The notes under the pieces are model-generated. The model ran no database searches, had not been told where the DNA came from, and was given only the letters and a program-made list of their open reading frames with translations. Positions 34,094-49,000 of a DNA stretch of 64,000 bases are shown in pieces (the stretch's first letter is position 1; each line of letters begins with the position of its first letter). Source of the DNA: Leptobrachium leishanense (lineage: Eukaryota > Chordata > Amphibia > Anura > Megophryidae). The stretch spans positions 48,862,693 through 48,926,692 of the forward strand of contig CM019071.1 in assembly GCA_009667805.1 (NCBI GenBank), given 5' to 3'. The position numbers and the translations under genes were made by a program.

Positions 34094-37000
34094 CTGCAGG
34101 AAGAGAAAAATAAAGGAGGGGAGTTAGCCTGCATGCATTCAGGTGAGGCTCGATATTATATACAGAGGGTATAGCCTACATGCATTCAGGTAAGGCGCGG
34201 TATTATATACAGGGGGGTATAGCCTGCATTCATTCAGGTGAGGCTCGGTATTATATACAGTGAGTATAGCCTGCATGCATTCAGGTGAGGCTCGGTATTA
34301 TATACAGTGAGTATAGCCTGCATTCATTCAGGTGAGGCTCGGTATATACAGTGGGTATAGCCTGCATGCATTCAGGTAAGGCGCGGTATTATATACAGGG
34401 GGGTATAGCCTGCATGCATTCAGGTGAGGCTCGGTATTCTATACAGTGAGTATAGCCTGCATTCATTCAGGTGAGGCTTAGTATTTTATACAGTGAGTAT
34501 AGCCTGCATTCATTCAGGTGAGGCTCGGTATTATATACAGTGAGTATAGCCTGCATGCATTCAGGTGAGGCTCGGTATTATATACCGTGAGTATAGCCTG
34601 CATTCATTCAGGTGAGGCTCGGTATTATATACCGTGAGTATAGCCTGCATTCATTCAGGTGAGGCTCGGTATTATATACAGTGAGTATAGCCTGCATGCA
34701 TTCAGGTGAGGCTCGGTATTATATACCGTGAGTATAGCCTGCATTCATTCAGGTGAGGCTCGGTATTATATACAGTAGGTATAGCCTGCATTCATTCAGG
34801 TGAGGCTTGGTATTATATACCGTGAGTATAGCCTGCATTCATTCAGGTGAGGCTCGGTATTATATACAGTAGGTATAGCCTGCATGCATTCAGGTGAGGC
34901 TCGGTATTATATACAGTAGGTATAGCCTGCATTCATTCAGGTGAGGCTTGGTATTATATACAGTAGGTATAGCCTGCATGCATTCAGGTGAGGCTCATTA
35001 TATACAGTAGGTATAGCCTGCATGCATTCAGGTGAGGCTCGGTATTATATACAGTAGGTATAGCCTGCATGCATTCAGGTGAGGGTCGTTATTATATACA
35101 GTAGGTATAGCCTGCATGCATTCAGGTGAGGCTCGGTATTATATACAGTAGGTATAGCCTGCATTCATTCAGGTGAGGCTTGGTATTATATACAGTAGGT
35201 ATAGCCTGCATGCATTCAGGTGAGGCTCATTATATACAGTAGGTATAGCCTGCATGCATTCAGGTGAGGCTCGGTATTATATACAGTAGGTATAGCCTGC
35301 ATGCATTCAGGTGAGGCTCGGTATATATACAGTAGGTATAGCCTGCATGCATTCAGGTGAGGCTCGGTATTATATACAGTAGGTATAGCCTGCATTCATT
35401 CAGGTGAGGCTCGGTATTATATACAGTAGGTATAGCCTGCATGCATTCAGGTGAGGCTCGGTATTATATACAGTAGGTATAGCCTGCATTCATTCAGGTG
35501 AGGCTTGGTATTATATACAGTAGGTATAGCCTGCATGCATTCAGGTGAGGCTCGTTATTATATACAGTAGGTATAGCCTGCATGCATTCAGGTGAGGCTC
35601 GGTATTATATACAGTAGGTATAGCCTGCATGCATTCAGGTGAGGCTCGGTATTATATACAGTAGGTATAGCCTGCATTCATTCAGGTGAGGCTTGGTATT
35701 ATATACCGTGAGTATAGCCTGCATTCATTCAGGTGAGGCTCGGTATTATATACAGTAGGTATAGCCTGCATGCATTCAGGTGAGGCTCGGTATTATATAC
35801 AGTAGGTATAGCCTGCATTCATTCAGGTGAGGCTTGGTATTATATACAGTAGGTATAGCCTGCATGCATTCAGGTGAGGCTCGTTATTATATACAGTAGG
35901 TATAGCCTGCATGCATTCAGGTGAGGCTCGGTATTATATACAGTAGGTATAGCCTGCATGCATTCAGGTGAGGCTCGGTATTATATACAGTAGGTATAGC
36001 CTGCATGCATTCAGGTGAGGCGCGGTATTATATACAGTAGGTATAGCCTGCATGCATTCAGGTGAGGCTCGGTATTATATACAGTAGGTATAGCCTGCAT
36101 GCATTCAGGTGAGGCTCGGTATTATATACAGTAGGTATAGCCTGCATGCATTCAGGTGAGGCTCGGTATTATATACAGTAGGTATAGCCTGCATGCATTC
36201 AGGTGAGGCTCGGTATTATATACAGTAGGTATAGCCTGCATTCATTCAGGTGAGGCTTGGTATTATATACAGTAGGTATAGCCTGCATGCATTCAGGTGA
36301 GGCTCGTTATTATATACAGTAGGTATAGCCTGCATGCATTCAGGTGAGGCTCGGTATTATATACAGTAGGTATAGCCTGCATGCATTCAGGTGAGGCTCG
36401 GTATTATATACAGTAGGTATAGCCTGCATTCATTCAGGTGAGGCTTGGTATTATATACCGTGAGTATAGCCTGCATTCATTCAGGTGAGGCTCGGTATTA
36501 TATACAGTAGGTATAGCCTGCATGCATTCAGGTGAGGCTCGGTATTATATACAGTAGGTATAGCCTGCATTCATTCAGGTGAGGCTTGGTATTATATACA
36601 GTAGGTATAGCCTGCATGCATTCAGGTGAGGCTCGTTATTATATACAGTAGGTATAGCCTGCATGCATTCAGGTGAGGCTCGGTATTATATACAGTAGGT
36701 ATAGCCTGCATGCATTCAGGTGAGGCTCGGTATTATATACAGTAGGTATAGCCTGCATGCATTCAGGTGAGGCGCGGTATTATATACAGTAGGTATAGCC
36801 TGCATGCATTCAGGTGAGGCTCGGTATTATATACAGTAGGTATAGCCTGCATGCATTCAGGTGAGGCTCGGTATTATATACAGTAGGTATAGCCTGCATG
36901 CATTCAGGTGAGGCTCGGTATTATATACAGTAGGTATAGCCTGCATGCATTCAGGTGAGGCTCGGTATTATATACAGTGATTATGACGGTTTTAATGGTC

Positions 37001-40000
37001 TCCTTCTCCAACGGCTCCTAATAAACTCAATAAGCACAGGAATATAGCACAATATTGCGGATTCTATGTATTGGAGGAACGTGACGCTTAGACTCACCGG
37101 AGCCAGACCAGGGCACTCATACATGGTGAATTCTTCAATGTCCGCCTCCTCGGAGTCTGTGGAGAACTGCTTCTGGGGTCTCATCCCTGACCTGGGGAGG
37201 GGGGCGGCATTAAACCCGAGAAAGCAGATTGTACGTCTCTATATTTGCACATTCTGTAATTTCTTTGGCTGCGGGTCTAATGAGATCTTATAAATGCCAT
37301 CTGATGGGTGCTAACCTCTGCCAGTCTTACCCGTCCTGTGCCAGGTGCTGCTTCTTCTGGTCCTGCCACATGTAATGCGAATTGTCATTAACCGACTGCT
37401 GGGGGGGGGATTAGATAAAAAAAGGGAAAAGGCAGATTTATGGCGAGAGTAAACATGTTTTTATGTATTTCCATTCAGCGTATTGAGGGGGGATATTTCA
37501 TGCTCACCCTCTGGCACGGCTGCTGCCGGCTGCCCTTATACGCCGAGTATGCCATCTTCTGTGCCAAACGAACCTCTTGCTGGAGCCTGAATACAAAGAG
37601 GGCAGAGACGACGGTACCGTGAAGACGCTAAAGCTGCCGATGAGTGACATCATCGTGATTAAACACAAAATATGTTACACCCTGACCCTGCACACTGAAT
37701 TATCCATAAATGGGTGCTCATCCGGCAGGCAAGAAAAACGCAATATGCATAAAAGACACTAGATGGCGCAACAGCAAACTAAATGCAAGAACAATATCAG
37801 GGTTAATAAGAGAGCACGAATTGACCACGAAAATGCACCGTACGGGGAAATTCATCGTTCGGGGCACGTTCAGTGCTCTTTGAATAGCGCCTCTCTTGTT
37901 CGTGCGTTTAGCTTGCCGTTGCGCCATCTAGTGTCTTTTTTGCATATGACATCATCGTGATGCCATTGCACAAATGGTAGCCCAGTCAGCCCTGCTATGA
38001 GCCAGCCTAGATGTCCATTTCCTGGCGGCCCCCTGACAATAGAATTTGGGAAGCATTACCCAAACCATGGAATGACTAGAGGTGATGCTGCTGGACTGAC
38101 CCAAAAACATAGAAAATACATACAGGGTTATTCAAAGAGAATCGAAAACTCACTGCACGTTCGGTGACTTTTCATTCCCTGCAATTCGTTGCGATTTGGC
38201 AATCCTAGTTCGCCGACCCTGCGGTGTATTCAACAAGCACCACAGGACCGACGTACTGCAGGGAAAACCTGCCGCAAACCCGCCGAACACACACACTGCA
38301 AAACCCAACGAACGCTCACTGAAACTCGCAGAAACAGCTGGATTAATCCCGCCGGAGAAACCCGACTAGCCGCCGATCACAGAGCAGCCGCTGGAAAAAT
38401 CCCAACACACAGACGAATGAGGTGAAGAAAAACAAAAACCAGTACGCTGCAAAGTTTTAAAATTGAAACGCTGTTTGCAAAAAAAACTACGGAACGAAAA
38501 CGTCTGGAATTTACACATAGAATCCAATGAATGATAATAAAAAGGGCTGATACAGAAAAAAGAAAAACGATTAAAAAAAGTGGGGAAAATTTTTTTGCCT
38601 AAAAGATCCTAAAAAAATCTATAAATAAAAGAGACTTTTTGCTGCAGAATATTATAATGAATGGTTTATTAGATATTAAATTAAAACGGGAATATTTTTA
38701 ACATTGAAGCTTATGGGATTCTCCTGAAAAAATCTGCCGAATGAAACCACTGAACAGCAGGGCAATTTGGCAACTTTTCACTGCTGGTTTTTGTTCTCTG
38801 AATAGATGAAGCATTGCTTCTCTATGGGGATTTCACTGCCCTCGAACAGGCACCGAACAGACACCGTATGTGCAGGCAATTCGCCAACATTTGGCGAACT
38901 GCCTGCTCTCTGAATAGCCGAATGGCCAAGAAAGGTAACCGAACGCTGAATTTCACTGCTCGGTTACCTTTTGGGGCCAGATCGGCTCTATTTGAATAAC
39001 CCTGACAAGAATGAATGTTTCAGAGAAGTGATACATTCATTGAATTATAACAATTCCTTCAGCAAGACAAAAAAGCGGCCTCCTCCCCCCCCCCTTCCTC
39101 CTTCTCCCCCCTCCTCCTCCCCCCCTTCCTCCTTCTCCCCCTCCTCCTCCCCCCCTTCCTCCTTCTCCCCCTCCTCCTCCCCTCTCCCTCTCCCTCTCCC
39201 CCTCCTCCTCCCCTCTCCCTCTCCCCTCGCTCAGCGATGCTCTCCTGGGGTTCATTTGGAGACTTAGCCATAGAGGGTTATTTAGAAAACACGGAAATTT
39301 CAGTGCTTTCTCATTCAGTGCACTTCGGCGATTCCAGTTTGCCGACCCTGCGGTGAATTCAGTATTCACCGCAGGGTCCCCGAAGTGCGCCAAACTGGCT
39401 GCCGAACAGCAGGAAAAACAAACAAACACTACTATCCTTTTAAAAGCTGTTTAAAACAATAAAAATGCATGAATTGTGTGGAAATAATAAAAAAAAGGTC
39501 TTATATAAAAACCAATAAAACCGTCTGTTAACAGAATAAAAAAAAGCCTTAAAATATTTCGGAATCAAAAATTTTGCCTAAAAATTACATAAAAATCCCC
39601 GAAATAAATAACGGCATTTTGATGAAAAGAATAGACCGTTGAATTAAAATTAAAACAATATTTTTTTTTGCAATTGCATCCTATGGGATTCTCCTGTTTA
39701 AAGCTGTCAAACGGAAACACCAAAAGTCAGGGCATTTCGCCAATATTTCGGTGCTGTTCGTCGTTCTCTAAATTGATTAATCGTTACTTCTCTATGGAAG
39801 AATTTCGCTGCCACCGAAGACCGCCGAATTGCAGCGGTCCACACCGTATTTTGCTGGCACATCGCCAGAATTTGGTGAATTGACAGCTGTCTGAATAGGC
39901 GAACTGCCTTGAAATTGCACCATACGGTCAGAATCATCGTTCGGTGCATTATCGGGGGCAAGTTCAGCACTTATTGAATAACCCCTATTGTCTGAGACTT

Positions 40001-43000
40001 GATTGGACGACCCGCTGTAAAACTTAACCAAAAACTGACCAAGATCTCTGCTGGATTCCCAGCTGCCGGCCGGCCCTCTCTGTGTGCTGATCCACTATCC
40101 ACGTGCTGCTGAGGAAACATGGCACAATGATGAGAGTTCACAGAGTACTCACCGGTACCAGCACAAAGCTGCCACGAGGATGCCCGAAAATCCCGTCAGA
40201 CAGCAGATCACAATCAGAGCTTTGTGTAAAAAGAGGAAAAAATCCATTAAATAAATAGAAAAAACCCATTTTTTTTAATGTGAATGAATCTCCCTTATTT
40301 ATTCGGACCCTTAACAGGCTTTTGCAGCTGCAGACCGACATTGTGCACTGCAGCCCCAGGCCGTTATCTATCATTTCTCCCAAGCTATTCTCCAATCCCA
40401 GCACACAATGCTCGTTGCTTGTTTGTTCCTCCCTCCAAATGCAAAACCTTGCATTTTATCACAGTGAAATGGATGTCTGTATATGAAGATTCCAAAAACC
40501 AGTAAGAAAATAAAACAAAACCAGTGAATGGGACGAAGGATGGGTAAGAGGAGCTTCCTAGGGGGGTGATTACCGAGGGAGATGGTCTGGTTGAAGTCGG
40601 ACTTCCTCATCGAGCTCATTCTCCACTCGAGGCCTGAAGCAAGGTTAGTCGGAGGAGATAGCGACACCGGGCCCATCACGGTGGATTTATTGGAGCGCTG
40701 GGGTAGGAGCGGCGCAGCTGTAGAAGGTGAAGAAGCAGCCGCTTCGGAGGTGGTTCGATCAGTGGGAGAGGCTGGAAATATAAAACCTGGTTACGTGAAG
40801 CGGGTTAAAAGCATCCATTGAACAGGAAATCACTTCTGGAATCTGGTCGGGATGGGACGATTCGGCTTTTAAACGGGGATAAGGTAGGAAATCAATAATG
40901 GGTGGAAACCAGGAAATTACACTGCCCGGCCAAAAAAGAGTCACACCCTGTAATGTGTGGTTGTGTCGTCTTTTGCTGTGATTGCGTCACGCATTCGCCG
41001 CGGCGCCGTTTGGATAAGCTCATGCAATGTCACAGCATTTATTGGCGTCCAGAGTGGCATTAATTTGTGGCCAAGATCTTGTGTTGATGATGGGAGAGTC
41101 GCGGCGCTGCGTAAAGTCTTCTCCAGCACATTATCCCAAAGATTAACCTCAATGGGGTTAAGGTCTGGACTGTGCAGTGGCCAATCCATGTGTGAAAATG
41201 ATGTCTCATGCTCCCTCAACCACTCTCGCACAATTTGATACCGATGAATCCTGGCATTGCCATCTTGGAATATGCCCGCTGTGCCATCAGGGGAGAAAAA
41301 AACCCATTGATGGAAAACCCTGCTCATTCAGTATATTCAGGGAGTCACATGACCTCATTTTTTTGCGTAACCTAGACCTGACCCACTGAAGCCCCCCCAG
41401 ATCATAACAGGCCTGTACCTTATTTTTAGCCAGGCAGTGTGTTTGTTTTAACGCAAGGAATTGAAGGAGGCAATGTTGAAAAATGAACGTCGCTTTATCT
41501 GATTATATAGGCAATACCCACCTTTTGTATAATGCGATTTATTTATATCTATATACAGTATATATATATATATATATTATAAAAATAAGGAAAAAACATA
41601 GGAAATACAAGATTTAAATGGCTGAATCGTGTTTCTGGACGCATTCCGTGCTGTTACAATGTTGCGATCTCTAGCTTTCTCCTGTGTCAACACCAATAAG
41701 CGCGTGAATATATATCTGGGTACACAATATCCTTATTCTCTGCGTGTATTGTAGCAATAAATCTAGATGTGACATCTGCGCCCCGCTCCTGCAGGAAGCG
41801 CGTCATCTGGACATGCATGACCCAGCTGTGCTCTGTATACATTATGGAACGGATACGCGTAACCAATGCCAACAGGGTTTTATGGCAGAACGGCTTCCCA
41901 AGCGTCCGCTAACCGCTCGGCCTCACATCAGACCTTGAGCTCAAACATGGATCAGTTCCGCCACAAATCACTGCTTTAATGCCAGATAATTCGGAATGAT
42001 AGATTCTCCTGCATTCGCCGGCCGGGCATCATCTTCAACGTGTCCGCATAGTCTTCCATCTGGCAACACAGCCGAGGAGGTGCTCGCTGGATACACCGTT
42101 TCCCCTTTTATTTACCTCTACGTTGCGGATGTTCTTTATATGTTTCATGATAAAAAGCATAAAATGAAACTGGGATTATATACACTAACCGGGATATTCT
42201 ATTTAAAGAGAAAGTTCCCTTTTTTTGCCCTTAAACAAAACGACAGATCCTGCTGACGGCCTCTGCCCAATTTATTTACTTTTGGGTGAATTTACTCACC
42301 TTTCATCCCTCACCGTGCGCTGCCGCTCCTCCTCTTCTTCGGCTCAGGGAGTCCTAAATCCGGAAGTCCCTGAAGCTTTTCTTCAGGACTTGCATAGTGA
42401 AGGAACCGCAAACTGCGGAGCACTACGGGGCTCGCACACTTTACGTACACAAGTTCAGTAGCGCCTGCGCAGAGCGATGGATGTGAGCTGCACGCGCATG
42501 CACAGATCTGATCCATCGCTGCCTCTCTGAGAACGCTCGCAACAGCGATTGGTCTCAAAGGGTGACGTCAGCCGCTTTCTGTTTGTGACATCACTAGTGA
42601 CTGATCTGATGACAGACAGCCGGTAAATTCAAAATCCCAGCTGCTGGTGATGCTAGGCGGGGTGGAGGACACTTCTCCACTTCACCCAGTGATTTCACCA
42701 GAACGGGGACAGGGACTCCTCACATCCTGACCATTTATAAACAATAAACTGGTTGTGGCACTTTGAATCTTTCAGAACTACATGTCCCATGATGCTCAGG
42801 TTGTCTTCGGACAGGCAGTACATTGTGGGACGTGTATTTTCGCAATATGTTGGCAGGGGCGGACTGACCCATCGGGCACTGCCCGAGGACCCGCGGGTCA
42901 GTGGAGGCCCGGTTTTGTAAGGCACCACGGCGGCAGCGCTCCAGCATGCCTTCCTGGGCCCCACGTGCACCCTGCATTGATGCCGCCCCCTCACATGAAA

Positions 43001-46000
43001 CGCACGCATCACGTGGGGGCGGCGTCAATGCAGGGTGCACGTGGGGCCCAGGAAGACACGCTGGAAGGCACGCTGGAACGCCGCCGCCGCCGAGCTTGTG
43101 CTGGGGTCAGTATATATCAATGTGTGAGCTGGGCACTATATATCCATGTGTGAGCTGGGCAATATATATCTATGTGTGAGCTGGGGCAATATATATCTAT
43201 ATGTGAGCTGGGCACTATACATCCATGTGTGAGCTGGGGCAATATATATCCATGTGTGAGCTGGGCACTATATATCCATGTGTGAGCTGGGCACTATATA
43301 TCCATGTGTGAGCTGGGCAATATATATCCATGTGTGATCTGGGCAATATATATCCATGTGTGAGCTGGGCAATATATATCCATGTGTGAGCTGGGCAATA
43401 TATATCAATGTGTGAGCTGGGCAATATATATCCATGTGTGAGCTGGGCAATATATATCCATGTGTGATCTGGGCAATATATATCCATGTGTGAGCTGGGG
43501 CAATATATATCTATGTGTGAGCTGGGCAATATATATCAATGTGTGAGCTGGGCACTATATATCCATGTGTGAGCTGGGCACTATATATCCATGTGTGAGC
43601 TGGGCAATATATATCTATGTGTGAGCTGGGCAATATATATCAATGTGTGAGCTGGGCACTATATATCCATGTGTGAGCTGGGCACTATATATCCATGTGT
43701 GAGCTGGGCAATATATATCCATGTGTGATCTGGGCAATATATATCCATGTGTGAGCTGGGCAATATATATCCATGTGTGAGCTGGGCAATATATATCCAT
43801 GTGTGATCTGGGCAATATATATCCATGTGTGAGCTGGGGCAATATATATCTATGTGTGAGCTGGGCAATATATATCAATGTGTGAGCTGGGCACTATATA
43901 TCCATGTGTGAGCTGGGCACTATATATCCATGTGTGAGCTGGGCAATATATATCTATGTGTGAGCTGGGGCAATATATATCTATATGTGAGCTGGGCACT
44001 ATACATCCATGTGTGAGCTGGGGCAATATATATCCATGTGTGAGCTGGGCACTATATATCCATGTGTGAGCTGGGGCAATATATATCCATGTGTGAGCTG
44101 GGCACTATATATCCATGTGTGAGCTGGGGCAATATATATCTATGTGTGAGCTGGGCACTATATATCCATGTGTGAGCTGGGCACTATATATCCATGTGTG
44201 AGCTGGGGCAATATATATCTATGTGTGAGCTGGGCACTATATATCCATGTGTGAGCTGGGCACTATATATCCATGTGTGAGCTGGGCAATATACATCCAT
44301 GTGTGAGCTGGGCACTATACATCCATGTGTGAGCTGGGGCACTATATATCCATGTGTGAGCTGGGGCACTATATATCCATGTGTGAGCTACTGGGGGGCA
44401 ATATATATCAATGTTTTGAGCTGATGGGGGCAATATATATATCCATGTGTGAGCTGCTGGGGCAATATATATCCATGTGTGAGCTGCTGGGGGCAATATA
44501 TATCCATGTTTGAGCTGCACATTACTGTGAGTTTTATTGCTGTGGAGCTCTGTGATACACTCATACACACTGCACATTACTGTGCGGTTTATTGCTGTGC
44601 AGCTCTGTGATACGCTCATGCACTCTGCACATTACTGGGAGTTTTATTTCTGTGGAGCTCTGTAATACGCTCATATACTCTGCACATTCCAGTGAGGTTT
44701 ATTGCTATGGAGCTCTGTAATGTGCAGTGTGTCAGGATTGTACAGTATCTGTTAAAGTGATCGGCAGTTTCCCACATTTTCCACAGGGACTTTCTGTGCC
44801 GCAGCGCAGCCTTAGCTGCAATGAGTGGGTGATGGCTGCTGCAGCAGTGCGGTGGCCATCTGTAAGTATGGAGGGGGGGCACAATTCGATGTTGGGTCCA
44901 AGTGGATTTTCAAAAAAGTTATTTTTAGGAGTTCAGAAGTGAATTCTTTAGCACAATAATGTACATGTGGGTTTGCGTTGTAGGGGGTGGGGTTTTTATG
45001 GGTGTGGCCTCCTGTGGGCGCAGAACAAGGGGGGCCCCATGACCTCCTATTGCCCAGGGGCCCCATTAGTTGTCAGTCCGCCCCTGTATGTTGGGTGCCA
45101 AGGTTACCCACCACTGTCCTTAGCAGATTTCTCTCTACTCTTAGAGGGCTATTCACTAACGTCAGAATTTGCCACCAAATTGGACCAAACGATGAATTTA
45201 ACCGTATCTGCAATTTCGGGGCAATTTGTCTATTCACTAAGTAGTATTTTCCCCAAATACAGACGAACTGATGGCAAAATACGGTGCATTTTGCCGCAAC
45301 TCGGCGACATTGAAATTGTCCCGTAGAGAACTAATGATTCATCTATTCGCAGAATGCCGAATTGCATCGAAATTGCACTTTTTTTTTTTTTTAAATAAAA
45401 ATCTTTTTTTAATTTTTAAAAAACGTTGTATTTTTTTTTTACAGATATATATATATATATTTTTACTTTTTAAAATACTTTTTTCATTATTTTTTAACAG
45501 GCCTTTTTATTATTTTTTTAAAGGACCTTTTTTTTATTACTTAGACGCCTTTTAATACATTTCTATTGATTTAACCTATTCGGAGAATAGGAGACTTCCA
45601 TTTTTTTTTTTTACAGCCCGGTGGTTATTGCCGAGGCAATTTCGACACTTATTGGATGTTGGTGATAAGTGCCTCGGAGACTCCACTTTCAGCAAAGTAT
45701 GGTGAACATTAGATAAATTGTGAATTCACTGAATTTCAACAAAATGAATCACAGAAGTGAGCCGAAATGCGCAAAAATGCAAAGTGCTTTGTGAAGAAAC
45801 CCCTTACAGGGTAATTCAAAGAGAATCGAAAAGTCACCACACTTTCGGTGACTTTTCATTCTCTTCAATTCGGTGCGATTTGGCGATCCCATTTCGGCGA
45901 CCCTGCGGTGTATTCAGCAAGCACCACAGGGCTGTCGAAATGCAGGGAAAAGCCGCCGCAAACCTGACGAACACTCACCGCAAAACGAGGGCGAACGCAC

Positions 46001-49000
46001 ACCGTAACCTGCAAAAACATCTGGATTAACCCCGCCGAACACGCCGAAGAAACCCGAGCAGGAGCCTATCACACGCAGCGCAGCCGCCGGATAAAGCCGA
46101 CACCGCGGACAAATGGAGTGAAAAAAAAAACAGTTCGCTTGAATGTTTGAAAAGTGAAACGCTGTTTGCAAAGAAACTACTGAACGAAAATGTCTGAAAT
46201 TTACATATAATCCAATGAATGATAATAAAGAGGGCTGTTACAGAAAAAAGAAGTAAAGTTAAAAAAAAATCCAGAAAAATGCTTAACCCTTTCGCTGCTG
46301 AGGCTTTTCCCGCCCCTGTGCTGAGGTCATTTTTACCGGTTTTGCTCATCATGTTTAAACGTGTTTTGAAGGCTTATTTTAGTATATGACCCAGACATAT
46401 TATATATCGTTCTTTCCGTCAGACTCGGCAGATTCATAATATGTCATTATTATATGTATACGTCATGTCCTGTCTGTATATTATAACAAAAAATGCAATA
46501 AAATATGTATTTTCAATAATTTACAATGTGTAAAGTGTTTTTTTCCACATTTTAACATGCGAGCAATTGCGGTTATATTTTGTATGGGGTGCGCTTGTTA
46601 AAAAAATTAGAGATGGGGTCTCGTTACATTTTTTTTTGGGGAAAATTACACTATTTTAACAAACGCACCGCATACAAAAATCGTTAGTGCAGCATCATTG
46701 TTCACATTATAATTGAAATGGGAACAATATTGCTGCATTAACAAACCAAAAAAAATAAAAAAAAAGTGTTTATTTTTTTTTATAATTTTTTTTTAATTTT
46801 TTTTTTATTTTTAGAAAGATGTCGGCCAGCTCCGGGAAAGGATCGCGAATCGGCGCTTTTCAGCGCCGATTCGCGATCCAGCTCCCCAGCTCCCCAGGGG
46901 TTAATGCCAGGCATCATTTGGAAGGGCAGGCTGTGCCCTTCCAAATGATGCCTGGGTTAACCCCCGCAGAGCCGCCGATCGGGAGGGAGAGAGGTCCGAA
47001 GGACCTCCCCCCCTCCCTTTCAGGCGCCTCCTCCGCACATGCGGGGGGGGGCGCCTGAATTAGGTGTCATCGCGCTGCCGCGATGACACCTAATTCCGGC
47101 GGCTGTGGTCCCGGATGCGCGGCTGACATCCAGGATGTCAGCCGCGCACCGGGGGGGCCAGCGATTGGCCGGAACCCAGCCGAACGCTGACCCCAATGGA
47201 GGACGCGCTCAGCGCGTCCTCCGCATACCAGCGGGAATGCTGAGGACGCGCTGAGCGCGTCCTCAGCATCGAAGTGGTTAAAATATCCTAAAAAAAATCT
47301 ATAAATAAAGAGACTCTTTACTGCAGAATTTTATAATGAACGGTTTATTAGATATTGAATTAAAACGGGAATATTTTTAACATTGAAGCCTATGGGATTC
47401 GCCTGAATAAATCTGCCGAATTAAACCACCGAATGGCAGGGCATTAGGGGAACCTTTCACTGCTGGTTTGTGTTCTCTGAATAGACGAAGCAGTGCTTCT
47501 CTACGGGGATTTCACTGCCCTCGAACATACACCGAACAGACACCATATGTTCAGGCAATTCGTCAGGATTTGGCGAATTGCCTGCTCTCTGGATAGCTGA
47601 ATGGCCAAGAAAGGCAACCGAACGCTGATTTTCACTGTCCGGTTACCTTTCGCCAGCCATTCAGATCTCTTTGAATAACCCTGTAAGTAACCGATGCTCT
47701 ACATCCAGCCCTATCGGGGCTATTCACAGAGAGGTGAAAACCTTCAGAATTGGGAGGAGAATGAACAATCTAGACCAAATAGCCAATTTGGAAAGTGAGG
47801 TAAATGGGAGAATTTTTCTGGTTTGACTATTTTGACCTAGAATTTTCAATTCTCTAGTCATTCTCAAGGCTTTCACCTCTCTCTGAATAGCCCTGTATGT
47901 GTCCGTGTACGTACCTGTGCTTGTCTGGTTGACCCGTTGCCCTCTGGTCACTTTGGTTCCGGAGACCACCACTCGGTTGATCAAATCGATTATTTCCTCT
48001 GGGCCAACAAACTTTGACTCGTCCCCTGGATTAATAACAGGACAAAGATAAAAGGTTTGCGGCCGGCCAGTGATATGAGGTTATAATCCATGAGGAACAC
48101 AGTGTCAGACCTTCTTCTCCCCATTATCTTTCAAAACAATAAAGATTTGTCCACGTGTAATGATCACAGATTCCTCTATTCCACATCGTCTTCTATTATG
48201 TCCACAAACCTCCGCTTTCCTTCAACCTTTGGCCAAAAGCCTCCTCTGACTTTCCATTACCTACAATGACCCAAGAATCGTTTTCATACTTTCTGTTACG
48301 TCCAAAGAGTCTTCTTGCTACTCTCCACTTTCTATGATGACCAGAAAACCTTCTTGGTAGTCTCCTTCCTCTCCACTTTGACCAAAAATGTGTCTTTTGA
48401 CTTTAACTCTTCTGTAATGACCAGAATGTCTTACCCACTCGCCACCTTTTATAATGACCAGAGAGGAGACTTTCTACTCTCCTATATCCATAATGACAAG
48501 CAAGCTTCTACCTACTCTCCACCCTCTATAATGATCTGAGAACCTCATAATAGGATTCTCTACTCTCCACCTTTTATAATTTCCAGAGAGGTGTCTTTCT
48601 ACTTTGCTACGTCCATAATGACAAAAGAGCCTCCTTCCTACTCTCCACCTTCTATAATGATCAGAGAGCCTCCTTCCTTCTCTCCTCTATGCTCCACTGT
48701 CTGTAATGATCCAGGAGACTCCTTCTTGCTCACCACCTTCTAAAATGGTCCAAGAGCCTCCTTCCTACTCTCCACCTTCTAAAATGATTAGGAGAGCCTC
48801 CTTCCTACTCTCGACCTTCTAAAATGATCCAAGAGCCTCCTTCTTACTCTCCACCTTCTAAAATGATCCATGAATCTCCTTCCTAATACTCTCCACCTTC
48901 TAAAATGATCAGAGAGCCTCCTTCCTACTCTCCACCTTCTAAAATGATCCCAAAGCCTCCTTCCTACTCTCCAACTTCTATAATGATTAAAGAGCCTCCT

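Noticed and set aside
34110..36979. CRISPR-like regular array
   Set aside because: Units are contiguous 47-mers without unique spacers, in a eukaryotic intron; it is a minisatellite.
43215..43529. Reading frames with a repeated HMDIYCP-type peptide
   Set aside because: Translation of the 26-bp array; not a gene.
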